A stretch of DNA of 12,781 nt from an uncultured Actinomycetes bacterium (lineage in GTDB: Bacteria; Actinomycetota; Thermoleophilia; Solirubrobacterales; Solirubrobacteraceae): positions 1 through 12,781 of the forward strand of contig CALAQT010000526.1 in the NCBI GenBank assembly GCA_937888775.1, read 5' to 3'. The position numbers were made by a program, and so were the translations under genes. This document shows positions 5,910 to 11,936 of this stretch, in pieces (within the stretch, counting starts at the first letter, position 1; each line of letters begins with the position of its first letter). The notes beneath the pieces were generated by a model. It saw only the letters and a program-made list of their open reading frames with translations, had not been told where the DNA came from and ran no database searches.

Positions 5910-7734
5910 CTTCCTCCTTGGCGCGCAGGGACGCCATCGTGCCCTCGGCCAGCAGTCGGCCTTCCGCCAGCACCATCACCGGGTCGCAGAACTCGTCCAT
6001 GATCGACAGCTCATGCTCGACCATGATTACGGTAATCCCGCTCTCGCACAGCCCGACCAGCTGCATCCCGATCTGATGCGCCAAGCGAGGGTGCACGCCG
6101 GCCATGGGCTCGTCGAGCAGCAGCACCTCAGGCTGGGCCATCAGCGCGCGCATGATCTCCACCAGCCTGCGCTGCCCGCCGCTGAGGTCACCGGCGTACT
6201 TGTCGGCCAGCGACAGCAGGCCGAAGCGCTCGAGGGTCGCCTCGGCCTGCTCGATCGCCTCGTGCTCCTGGGACCCCCAGTAGCGCTTGCCGAGGACCGC
6301 ACCGCGCAAGGTCTCCCCGCGCTGATCCGGGATCGCCATCAGCAGATTCTCGATTACGGTCAAACGCTTGAACTCGCTGGCGAGCTGGAATGTCCTCACC
6401 AGGCCACGTCGCGCTCGACGGTAGGCGGGCAGCGCGGTGACGTCCTCGCCGCGGTAGAAGATCTTCCCCTCGCTCGGCGCCAGCGTGCCGGCGAGCATCG
6501 CCAGGACTGTTGACTTCCCGGCTCCGTTGGGCCCGATGATTCCGGTCAGCCGGCCGCGCTGGAACGACATCGAAATCCCGTCCACCGCGCGGACGCCCTC
6601 GAAGCTACGCGCGAGCCCCTCACAACTGAGCATGATCTGATCGCCGGCCGGCGCGGGCGCACTCGGATCAGCGTTGGTCGGCTGCCCGCCAGGCGAACCG
6701 GACGGCGTGGCGAATGTCTCGCTGCGCACGGAGGTGTGGGTGGCGGGGGCATCTAACACCCCCGCAGGAGTTGCCGCGTCGCCTCGATCGCCGAGGATCT
6801 TGCGCCGGCGCTCGGGCAGGATGCCCTGCGGGCGGAACCACAGGAACAGCAGGATCAGCAGCCCGATCACCACCCACTGCAGCGCGGGGATCAGGTTGGG
6901 ATTGTTGGGCACCGGCGGGATGTAGCGGGTCGCCTCCTCGAATGCCACCGGTACGAGGATCGCTCCCAGCACCGCGCCGCGATGGTTTCCCAGGCCGCCG
7001 ATGATCACCGCGGCGAACAGGACGACGGTCTCGGCGTAGCCCCATGCCTGCGGGTCCCAGAGGTTGATGAAACCGACCAGCACCCCGCCGGACAGACCGG
7101 CGATCGCGCCGCCGATGACCAGCGACGAGGTTCGCAGCGAGCGCAGGTTCTTGCCCAAGGAGTCGGCGACGATGTCGTTGTCGCGCATCGCCCGCAGGGT
7201 TCGCCCGTACGGCGAGTTGGTGATCCGGGTGACGAACATGTAGGTGAGGAAGGCGAGCAGGAGCGCCACGACCCCGTAGCCCCACTGGTAGCCCGCGGAC
7301 TCTGGATTGGCCAAGCTCTGCAGTGGGGCGGGAACCAGCGACAGGCCGGCGGCGCCGTTGAGCAGCGGCGTGTAGTTGGTCACCAGCAGGTTGAACATCA
7401 CCGCAGTGACCAGGAGTCCGACGGCGGCGAAGTCGCCTCGCAGTCGCTTCCCCACGATCGCCGCGAACGGCAGCGCCAGCAGCCCCCCGATGATTGCGGC
7501 GCCGATCCAGGGGAACGGGAACGGGAAATTGAGCCCGCCGATATAGGACTGAAAGCCACCGTTGGAGCTCGAGGAGGACAGCGATAGAACCGCTGCCGCG
7601 TAGGCTCCGGCCGCCTGGAAGATGATAAAGCCGAAGTTGGTGACGCCGCCGACTCCGAACTGCTGGCTGAGGCCAAGGCAGGCGATCGCATCGACGCCCG
7701 CATAGACCAGCAGCGTGGTTATGTAGTAGACCAA
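5884..7734 (-). CDS. livM/livG: Fused HAAT transporter permease-ATPase (LivM-LivG)
   Basis: One 616-residue frame carries two subunits that are separate in E. coli. Residues 1 to about 300 are a LivM-type permease with many hydrophobic segments and the cytoplasmic coupling loop GRTLRAMRDNDIVADSLGKN (177-196). It ends with the LWFRPQGILPERRR motif common at LivM C-termini. A Pro/Ala/Gly/Ser/Thr-rich linker (about 305-357) leads to a LivG ATPase. This has Walker A GPNGAGKST (391-399), RTFQ with Q-loop Gln440, signature LSGGQ (507-511), Walker B VLLLDEP (527-533) and H-loop His564 in MVEHEL. All ATPase residues are present. The start is a TTG at 7734 with AGGA a few bases upstream and a 19-nt gap from livH. 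Permease-ATPase fusions of this kind are known in databases, so the fusion is natural rather than a missed frameshift. The frame is uninterrupted through the linker. Confidence 0.95.
   Translation of the reverse strand: MVYYITTLLVYAGVDAIACLGLSQQFGVGGVTNFGFIIFQAAGAYAAAVLSLSSSSSNGGFQSYIGGLNFPFPFPWIGAAIIGGLLALPFAAIVGKRLRGDFAAVGLLVTAVMFNLLVTNYTPLLNGAAGLSLVPAPLQSLANPESAGYQWGYGVVALLLAFLTYMFVTRITNSPYGRTLRAMRDNDIVADSLGKNLRSLRTSSLVIGGAIAGLSGGVLVGFINLWDPQAWGYAETVVLFAAVIIGGLGNHRGAVLGAILVPVAFEEATRYIPPVPNNPNLIPALQWVVIGLLILLFLWFRPQGILPERRRKILGDRGDAATPAGVLDAPATHTSVRSETFATPSGSPGGQPTNADPSAPAPAGDQIMLSCEGLARSFEGVRAVDGISMSFQRGRLTGIIGPNGAGKSTVLAMLAGTLAPSEGKIFYRGEDVTALPAYRRARRGLVRTFQLASEFKRLTVIENLLMAIPDQRGETLRGAVLGKRYWGSQEHEAIEQAEATLERFGLLSLADKYAGDLSGGQRRLVEIMRALMAQPEVLLLDEPMAGVHPRLAHQIGMQLVGLCESGITVIMVEHELSIMDEFCDPVMVLAEGRLLAEGTMASLRAKEEVVEAYLVG
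6743..6765 (-). other. GC hairpin inside the LivM-LivG linker coding region
   Basis: GCGGGGG (6743-6749) and CCCCCGC (6759-6765) form a perfect 7-bp GC stem with a 9-nt loop. It lies at codons of the flexible linker between permease and ATPase domains (around residues 315-321). The loop includes a TTA leucine codon, infrequent in this DNA. It could slow the ribosome between domains, act as a partial terminator, or be a relic of a former intergenic hairpin. It could also be accidental; no function is shown by the sequence. Confidence 0.4.
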
Positions 7735-7753
7735 GGCGTCCTAACCCGACTGA

Positions 7754-8632
7754 TCAGGCCCGCGCGCCGAGCAGGCCTTCGGGGCGGACCGTCAGCATCG
7801 CGAGCAGGATCACGAACGCGATCACATCCTTGTAGTCCGAGACGATGATCGAGGCGCTGACCTCGGTTGCCAGTCCGATCACCAGCGCTCCGAGCATCGC
7901 CCCGTAAGGTTGGCCGGGACCGCCGAGGAACACCGCGGCCAGGATCAGCACCAGGAACACATCGGTGCTGGTCGCGCCGAACGTGCCCGAGTTGATCGCG
8001 AACGTCGCTCCGGCCAGACCACAGAGTGCACCCGTTATCAGCCAGGTGAGGGTGACCACGCGGTCGGTGCGAATGCCGCAGTTGCGGGCCAGGTTGCGAT
8101 TGGCGGCGGTCGCTCGCATCGCCTTTCCCAATCGCGTATAGCGAATCAGTGCGTGCACGCCGAGCATCACGACGATGCTCAGTGCGATGATCACCACCTG
8201 CACGACCGTCAGCTCGATCGACCCGAGCTTGATCAGTGCCCCCTGGTTCATCGAGTAGGAGACGTTCGTCGGCCCCGCGAGCGCCTGCGTGCCGAACACC
8301 AGGATCAGGGTCATTCCCAGCGACACGATCACCATCGCGATCGGCGAGGTGCCCTTGCGCTGAAACGGCGTGTAGACGACGTTGTTGAGAAACACCGACA
8401 AAGCCGCGCCGGTGACGATCGACGCGATCGTCGCGATCCAGACGTTGACGCCGGCATTGTTGAGCGCGTAGGCGGCATACGCGCTCACGATCATCACCCC
8501 GCCGTAGGCGAGATTGAGCACGTTCGTAACCGCGAACTGCAATGTGAATCCGACCGCCGCCAGGGCTAGCACCGCCGCCGAGACGAGGCCGAATCCGATT
8601 GAGGTTACGAAGATGCTTCCGGTGGCCACCAC
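7754..8632 (-). CDS. livH: HAAT-type ABC transporter permease LivH
   Basis: This 292-residue, very hydrophobic protein has the LivH layout. An N-terminal pair of membrane helices surrounds FTLQFAVTNVLNLAYGGVMIVSAYAAY, the family's 'G..l.fGv..v.N.ahG.l..lGAY' region. The coupling loop is TRLGKAMRATAANRNLARNCG (about 166-186), the EAA-like segment that contacts the ATPases. Further helices surround FLVLILAAVFLGGPGQPYGAMLGALVIG, and the protein ends in VRPEGLLGARA. It forms the inner-membrane channel together with the LivM half of the next gene. A GTG at 8632 is taken as the start, with AGGG about ten bases upstream; a second GTG follows directly at 8629. The gap from the binding-protein gene is 15 nt and to livM-livG 19 nt, so these are one operon. 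The substrate is not readable from the permease. Confidence 0.95.
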   Translation of the reverse strand: MVATGSIFVTSIGFGLVSAAVLALAAVGFTLQFAVTNVLNLAYGGVMIVSAYAAYALNNAGVNVWIATIASIVTGAALSVFLNNVVYTPFQRKGTSPIAMVIVSLGMTLILVFGTQALAGPTNVSYSMNQGALIKLGSIELTVVQVVIIALSIVVMLGVHALIRYTRLGKAMRATAANRNLARNCGIRTDRVVTLTWLITGALCGLAGATFAINSGTFGATSTDVFLVLILAAVFLGGPGQPYGAMLGALVIGLATEVSASIIVSDYKDVIAFVILLAMLTVRPEGLLGARA

Positions 8633-8647
8633 TAGGTCATCCCTAGG

Positions 8648-9985
8648 TCACAAGCCCAGCGCCCGCAACTCGCTGGTCGCCAGATTGCCGACGACGTTGA
8701 CCGTCCCGTTCGACCCGTAGTTGTCCACCTGGAAGATTCCGGTGGAGTCGTGATACGCGTCGAAGCTCGTCGGGCCTCCTGGCCCCTCGTAGCGGATCTG
8801 TTTGCCCGCCTTGAGCGCCGCGGCACCCTGGGCGAACGAGTAGACGACCGTCGCTCCCGCCACGCCATCACCGATCTTCTCGATGTAGGGGCCGAACACG
8901 CTCGCCGAGGTGCTGTGCGATGCAAGCATCGCCAGCGCCGCCAGGTTGATCCCGTCGTACAGATGCACGGCTCCGGGGGCTGTGAGATAGGTGGAGAAAT
9001 CTCCGGTGCTTCCGACCTTGCCCTTCTCGGCGAAGATCGCTTTCGAGAACGGCTGGAACGACGGTCCCGAGGTCTCGACCACGAGGTTGTCGGCCAAGAA
9101 CTTCGACGCCAGCGTGCTGCCGCCGATCGCCGCCGCGACCGATTTGAACCAGTCCGGGGAGATCGTCGCCGAGGTTCCGATCACCGGGATCATCTTGCCA
9201 CCGTTGAGCTGCTTGAGCTCGGACAGGAAGGCGGCCTCCGTCGGCCCCAGCGCCTCGGTGAGGATCACATCGGGCTTGGCGTTGACGATCTGCGCCGCCT
9301 CGGTCCGGAACGTGTTCGCGCTCAGGTCAAGCGTTTCGTTGGCGACCAGGGACATGCCTGCAGTCTTGATCGCCGCGATCGCCGGCTTTATGAACGTCTG
9401 CGAACCGATGTCGTTGCCGAATGCCAGCGCGATCCGCTTGTAGCCGTGCTGCTTGGCGATCGCGACCATCGCGTAGGACTCCGACAGATCCGGTGGAACC
9501 AGGCGGTAGAAGTACGGGAATTTGACGTGATCGAACTCAGACTGGCCGGTCATGCAGAACGAGATCGTCTTGTTGGCCGTGAAGATCGGCACCACCGACG
9601 CGGCTTCGTCTGACGTGCAGCCGATCACCAGGGCGAGATTCGAGGTCGAGGCGTACATCTGACGCACAGCGGGCACGGCGTCGGCCGGGTCGCCCCTGGT
9701 GTCGACCGACTTGCACGCCAGCTTGTGTCCGAGCACCCCTCCGGCAAGGTTGATCGCGTTCGTCGCGGCGTCGCAGGAGACCAGATATGTGGGGCCGAGC
9801 GCCGCATCGGTGCCGGTGAACGGCGCCACGTCGGCTACGGCGAGCGTCGCGCCCTTGGACGCCGAGCTGCCGCCGCCACCTCCGCTGGAGCTGCTTCCGC
9901 ATCCCACGGCCACGAGGGCCAGAGCCGTCGCGCTCGCGGCGAATATCCGACTTCGACGCCGGGGCGCCGATCGTAGTCCAAGCAT
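8648..9985 (-). CDS. HAAT-type solute-binding lipoprotein (LivJ/LivK family)
   Basis: This 445-residue protein starts with a lipoprotein signal: a basic n-region (APRRRSR), a hydrophobic stretch, then AVGC with lipid-carrying Cys29. A Ser/Gly-rich tether follows. The rest fits the type I periplasmic-binding fold (Peripla_BP_6). It opens at ADVAPFTGTDAALGP, then has LAGGVLGHKLACKSVDTRGDPADAVPAVRQM, a pattern diagnostic of LivJ/AmiC-like proteins (D..g.p..a...... in the first lobe). Later come LALVIGCTSDEAASVVPIF, FPYFYRLVPPD, and AQIVNAKPDVILTEALGP. The protein should capture the ligand outside the membrane and hand it to LivH/LivM. Ligands of this family include branched-chain amino acids, amides, urea and aromatic or organic acids, and none is indicated here. 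ATG at 9985 follows GAGGAGAGGGA (10000-9990), a strong ribosome binding site, so high expression is likely. The gap from the FAH gene is 30 nt. Confidence 0.94.
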   Translation of the reverse strand: MLGLRSAPRRRSRIFAASATALALVAVGCGSSSSGGGGGSSASKGATLAVADVAPFTGTDAALGPTYLVSCDAATNAINLAGGVLGHKLACKSVDTRGDPADAVPAVRQMYASTSNLALVIGCTSDEAASVVPIFTANKTISFCMTGQSEFDHVKFPYFYRLVPPDLSESYAMVAIAKQHGYKRIALAFGNDIGSQTFIKPAIAAIKTAGMSLVANETLDLSANTFRTEAAQIVNAKPDVILTEALGPTEAAFLSELKQLNGGKMIPVIGTSATISPDWFKSVAAAIGGSTLASKFLADNLVVETSGPSFQPFSKAIFAEKGKVGSTGDFSTYLTAPGAVHLYDGINLAALAMLASHSTSASVFGPYIEKIGDGVAGATVVYSFAQGAAALKAGKQIRYEGPGGPTSFDAYHDSTGIFQVDNYGSNGTVNVVGNLATSELRALGL

Positions 9986-10015
9986 CTTGTCCCTCTCCTC
10001 TTTGGTGCTGGTGGG

Positions 10016-10921
10016 CTAAAAGCCAGGCTTCTGAGCGGCCGGTGGCACCCATGGCCAACCGCTCACGCTCGTTTTCTCCGCGACCACCCGGTTGGCGATC
10101 CTTCCTACACCCTCGATCTCGATCTCGAGCAGATCCCCCGGCTGCAGCCATACCGGGGGCTGCCGTGCGAAACCGACTCCGCCGGGCGTCCCGGTTGCAA
10201 TCACGTCGCCAGGCTTCAGCGTGGTGAAGGACGACAGATACTCAATCGTCGCCGGGATGTTGAAGATCATCTGCGAGGTCCGCGCCGACTGCATGACCTC
10301 TCCGTTCAGTGTGGTCGTCAGCTGCACGTCGGAAACGTCGACTTCGTCTGCGGTGACGATCTCAGGGCCGATCGGCATCGTTGCGTCGAAGTTCTTGCCG
10401 GGCGTCCACTGACTGGCCGCGCGCTGCCATTCGCGCGCCGACCCGTCCATCAGCACCGTGTAGCCGGCAATCGCCGACAGGGCATCCCGTGCCCGGATGT
10501 AGCGGCCCCCCTTGCCGATCACCAGCGCCAGCTCCCCTTCGTAGTCAAAGCGCTCGCTCAGGGCAGGCTTGACAAGGTCTCCGTATGGTGGCGCGACTGA
10601 CTCGGCGCCGCGGACGAACACCTCCGGCCAGGTCGTCGGAGGCCGGCCTCCTTCGAGCGCGTGTTCGAGGTAGTTGACACCAAAGCAGAGCACGCGCGAC
10701 GGCGCCGGCATAACCGGCCCGTATTCGGCTTGTGAAAGCTCGCGCCCGGGCTGTTCTGAGGCGCGCCTGACGAGCGCAAGCGCACCCGAGCCGCCGCGCA
10801 GGACGGCGTTGATGTCAGACAGTCGCTCGTCCCCGGTCGCCGTCCCGACGTCAACGTAGCCGCTCGCTCCACGGACGTGCAGTCGCGCCCCGTCGGGCGT
10901 GATGACGGTGGCGAGTCTCAC
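10016..10921 (-). CDS. Fumarylacetoacetate hydrolase family protein
   Basis: This 301-residue protein belongs to the FAH superfamily (COG0179-like). Members hydrolyse, decarboxylate or isomerise 2-oxo-dicarboxylate-type intermediates, typically from aromatic catabolism, with a divalent metal. Visible motifs are GVNYLEHALEGG (His87), FDYEGELALVIGKGGRYI (Glu128 and Glu130), GYTVLMDGSAREWQ (Asp159), TPGKNFDATMPIGP (Lys176) and VIATGTPGGVG (about 240-250). Together these supply the metal ligands and lid residues expected in the family. The frame runs up to 10993, but I take GTG 10921. AGGAGAAG lies at 10936-10929 with a 7-nt spacer, the protein homology begins there, and the predicted promoter sits within the longer version. 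It is the first gene of the transporter operon, 30 nt before the binding-protein gene, so it probably acts on the imported compound or a product of it. The exact reaction cannot be told. Confidence 0.93.
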   Translation of the reverse strand: MRLATVITPDGARLHVRGASGYVDVGTATGDERLSDINAVLRGGSGALALVRRASEQPGRELSQAEYGPVMPAPSRVLCFGVNYLEHALEGGRPPTTWPEVFVRGAESVAPPYGDLVKPALSERFDYEGELALVIGKGGRYIRARDALSAIAGYTVLMDGSAREWQRAASQWTPGKNFDATMPIGPEIVTADEVDVSDVQLTTTLNGEVMQSARTSQMIFNIPATIEYLSSFTTLKPGDVIATGTPGGVGFARQPPVWLQPGDLLEIEIEGVGRIANRVVAEKTSVSGWPWVPPAAQKPGF

Positions 10922-10928
10922 AGGGTAA

Positions 10929-10936
10929 CTTCTCCT
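10929..10936 (-). promoter_or_regulatory. Ribosome binding site deciding the FAH start
   Basis: On the minus strand AGGAGAAG is followed by a 7-nt spacer and GTG at 10921. This makes the internal GTG, rather than the longer frame beginning at 10993, the likely translation start of the FAH-family gene. Confidence 0.75.
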
Positions 10937-10949
10937 CTCTCCGACAAGC

Positions 10950-10977
10950 ATCCAACCTTTGGTCCGATTTGTTGGAT
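10950..10977. repeat. Inverted repeat ATCCAAC-N14-GTTGGAT in the FAH leader
   Basis: ATCCAAC (10950-10956) and GTTGGAT (10971-10977) are perfect 7-bp inverted arms around 14 nt, which contain the TGGTCCGATTT element. It lies in the predicted untranslated leader of the FAH operon. It may be part of a composite operator or form a leader hairpin in the mRNA. Which of these, if either, applies is not shown. Confidence 0.45.
10960..10970. promoter_or_regulatory. Putative second GntR/FadR-type operator, degenerate
   Basis: TGGTCCGATTT matches the left half of the FadR-type pattern TGGT-N3-ACCA but keeps only the A of the right half. Its centre (10965) is 18 bp from the centre of the better site at 10983, close to two helical turns. 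That spacing would fit cooperative binding by two dimers just downstream of the predicted transcription start. Confidence 0.4.
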
Positions 10978-10988
10978 TGGTCGCACCG
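10978..10988. promoter_or_regulatory. Putative GntR/FadR-type operator over the -10 box
   Basis: TGGTCGCACCG fits the FadR/GntR-subfamily operator pattern TGGT-N3-ACC(A) with one end base off. It overlaps the predicted -10 hexamer (10985-10990) and the expected transcription start near 10978. Binding here would block RNA polymerase. The adjacent divergent GntR/FCD gene is the natural candidate regulator. Consensus knowledge is from characterised FadR-like proteins; binding here is inferred. Confidence 0.55.
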
Positions 10989-11013
10989 TACATTCAATCC
11001 TAATTTGAGTCAA
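10985..11013 (-). promoter_or_regulatory. Predicted promoter of the FAH-ABC transporter operon
   Basis: On the minus strand a -35 box TTGACT (11013-11008) is followed by exactly 17 nt and a -10 box TACGGT (10990-10985), which fits the TAnnnT pattern of housekeeping promoters. Transcription would start near 10978, leaving a leader of about 57 nt before the GTG at 10921. The surrounding 10970-11070 stretch is noticeably more AT-rich than the genes around it, as expected for a regulatory region. Confidence 0.65.
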
Positions 11014-11099
11014 GTTAACCATCGCAGCGAGGAGCGCTGAGCAGCAGATGGGTATGATTGGTTGAAAAGGTTGCAGACGACCGTGAAGTGCGCCGACGG

Positions 11100-11105
11100 T
11101 AGGCT
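11100..11105 (+). promoter_or_regulatory. Weak candidate -10 box for the gntR gene
   Basis: TAGGCT on the plus strand fits TAnnnT and lies 20 nt before the ATG at 11126. No convincing -35 box is found at the right distance. The alternative TTGAAA at 11062-11067 has only a poor TGAAGT partner at 11084-11089. The true start of gntR transcription is therefore undecided. Confidence 0.25.
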
Positions 11106-11125
11106 GCAAAGTCGGGATTCACCCC

Positions 11126-11854
11126 ATGGCGCTTTCCTCCTCGCCCGTCAAACCTCCGGCGTACAGCCACGAGTTGGCCGAACTGATCCTGTGCACTCGC
11201 GAACGACCTGAGTCGGGCGCAGGGGGTCGGTTACCAACCGAGCGCCAGCTCGCGTCGGACCTGGGCGTGACCAGGACGATGATCCGCCATGCGCTGGCCA
11301 TCCTCGAGGCCGAGGGGCGCATCTCTCGCGAGGTCGGCCGCGGCACATTCCTGCGCGCGGCCAGCTCTCTCCACACCACGTCGCATGCCGACCGGGCTGG
11401 GGCCCGGGCGGACGAGGTCGGGCCCGCCGACGTGATGGCGGCCCGCCGGCTGATCGAGCCGCAGGTACTGCCGCTCGTCGTGGCCTGGGCGACCCAGCGG
11501 GACTTCGATGAGATGCGGCGCTGCCTTGAGGGCGGAGCAGTGGCTGAGAACGCCGCGGAGTTCGAGGTCTGGGACTTCGCCTTGCACCACGCGATCGTGG
11601 CCGCGAGCCGCAACCAGCTTCTGCTCAGCATTTATGCAGTGGTCGAGCGGGCGCGGGAGGGCGAGATCTGGGGATCACTGAAGCGGCGAAATGACTCACG
11701 TGAGCGGCGGATCGCTTATCAAGCCGAGCACGTTGAGCTGGTCGACGCGCTCAGCAAGCGGGAGCTCACCCGGGCGGTATCAGTGATGGAGGCGCATCTG
11801 GCGAGGGTGGAGGCGAACCTGCTCGGCGCCGGGCCGCAACGGCCCGATGGCTAG
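11126..11854 (+). CDS. GntR-family (FadR subfamily, FCD domain) transcriptional regulator
   Basis: This 242-residue protein has an N-terminal winged helix at about residues 12-78. It shows the GntR hallmarks RLPTERQLASDLGVTRTMIR (35-54), then HALAILEAEGRISREVGRGTFLR. The rest is an all-helical FCD domain (about 100-230). Asp150, His154, His202 and His224 fall where this family places its metal and ligand-binding residues (WDFALHHAIVAASRN, AEHVELVDAL, MEAHLARVEA). FCD regulators bind as dimers to TGGT-N3-ACCA-like operators and usually release DNA when a carboxylate-type ligand binds. The gene is divergent from the FAH-transporter operon, whose promoter carries a matching element, so it is probably that operon's repressor. 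The start is the ATG at 11126; the ribosome binding site is weak. Codon 36 is a TTA, scarce in such GC-rich DNA. Confidence 0.93.
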   Translation: MALSSSPVKPPAYSHELAELILCTRERPESGAGGRLPTERQLASDLGVTRTMIRHALAILEAEGRISREVGRGTFLRAASSLHTTSHADRAGARADEVGPADVMAARRLIEPQVLPLVVAWATQRDFDEMRRCLEGGAVAENAAEFEVWDFALHHAIVAASRNQLLLSIYAVVERAREGEIWGSLKRRNDSRERRIAYQAEHVELVDALSKRELTRAVSVMEAHLARVEANLLGAGPQRPDG

Positions 11855-11909
11855 TGGTCGTTCCCGCAAATACGTTCTCATTCGAGCCGTACTTCCGGGG
11901 GACGACCAC
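11854..11909 (+). terminator. Long stem-loop between gntR and the TauE/SafE gene
   Basis: Bases 11854-11865 pair with 11898-11909: GTGGTCGTTCCC against GGGGACGACCAC, twelve pairs including one G-U. The 32-nt loop holds a smaller nested stem, TACG (11871-11874) with CGTA (11888-11891). It starts on the last base of the gntR stop codon and ends 27 nt before the TauE/SafE ATG. It could end gntR transcription, partly attenuate the permease gene, or protect the mRNA end. There is no U-tract. Confidence 0.55.
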
Positions 11910-11936
11910 CGGCGCCTCACCTGAGTCTGCGGCTCG

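Noticed and set aside
5854..6513. 219-residue plus-strand frame antisense to livM-livG
   Set aside because: It is antisense to an ATPase with intact Walker and signature motifs; the His/Gln/Arg-rich translation is a shadow.
6982..8569. Long plus-strand frames antisense to the livM and livH regions (6982-7587, 7910-8569)
   Set aside because: These are highly charged mirror translations of hydrophobic membrane genes, a common artefact in GC-rich sequence.
8632..8650. Direct repeat CTAGGTCA at 8632-8639 and 8643-8650 at the binding protein-livH junction
   Set aside because: Only two 8-bp copies placed around the stop and start codons. Too little to support an attachment site, operator or repeat family.
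8750..9613. 287-residue plus-strand frame antisense to the binding-protein gene
   Set aside because: Arg/Asp-rich composition, no domain pattern, and the opposite strand has a strong ribosome binding site and lipoprotein signal.
11014..11039. GTTAAC palindrome and the CAGCG-N5-CGCTG hairpin in the divergent promoter region
   Set aside because: Short symmetric words expected by chance. The TGGT-N3-ACC element at the -10 box explains the regulatory logic better.
10918..11109. 63-residue minus-strand frame in the FAH-gntR intergenic region
   Set aside because: It would cover the predicted promoter and operators, lacks a clear ribosome binding site and has no family resemblance.
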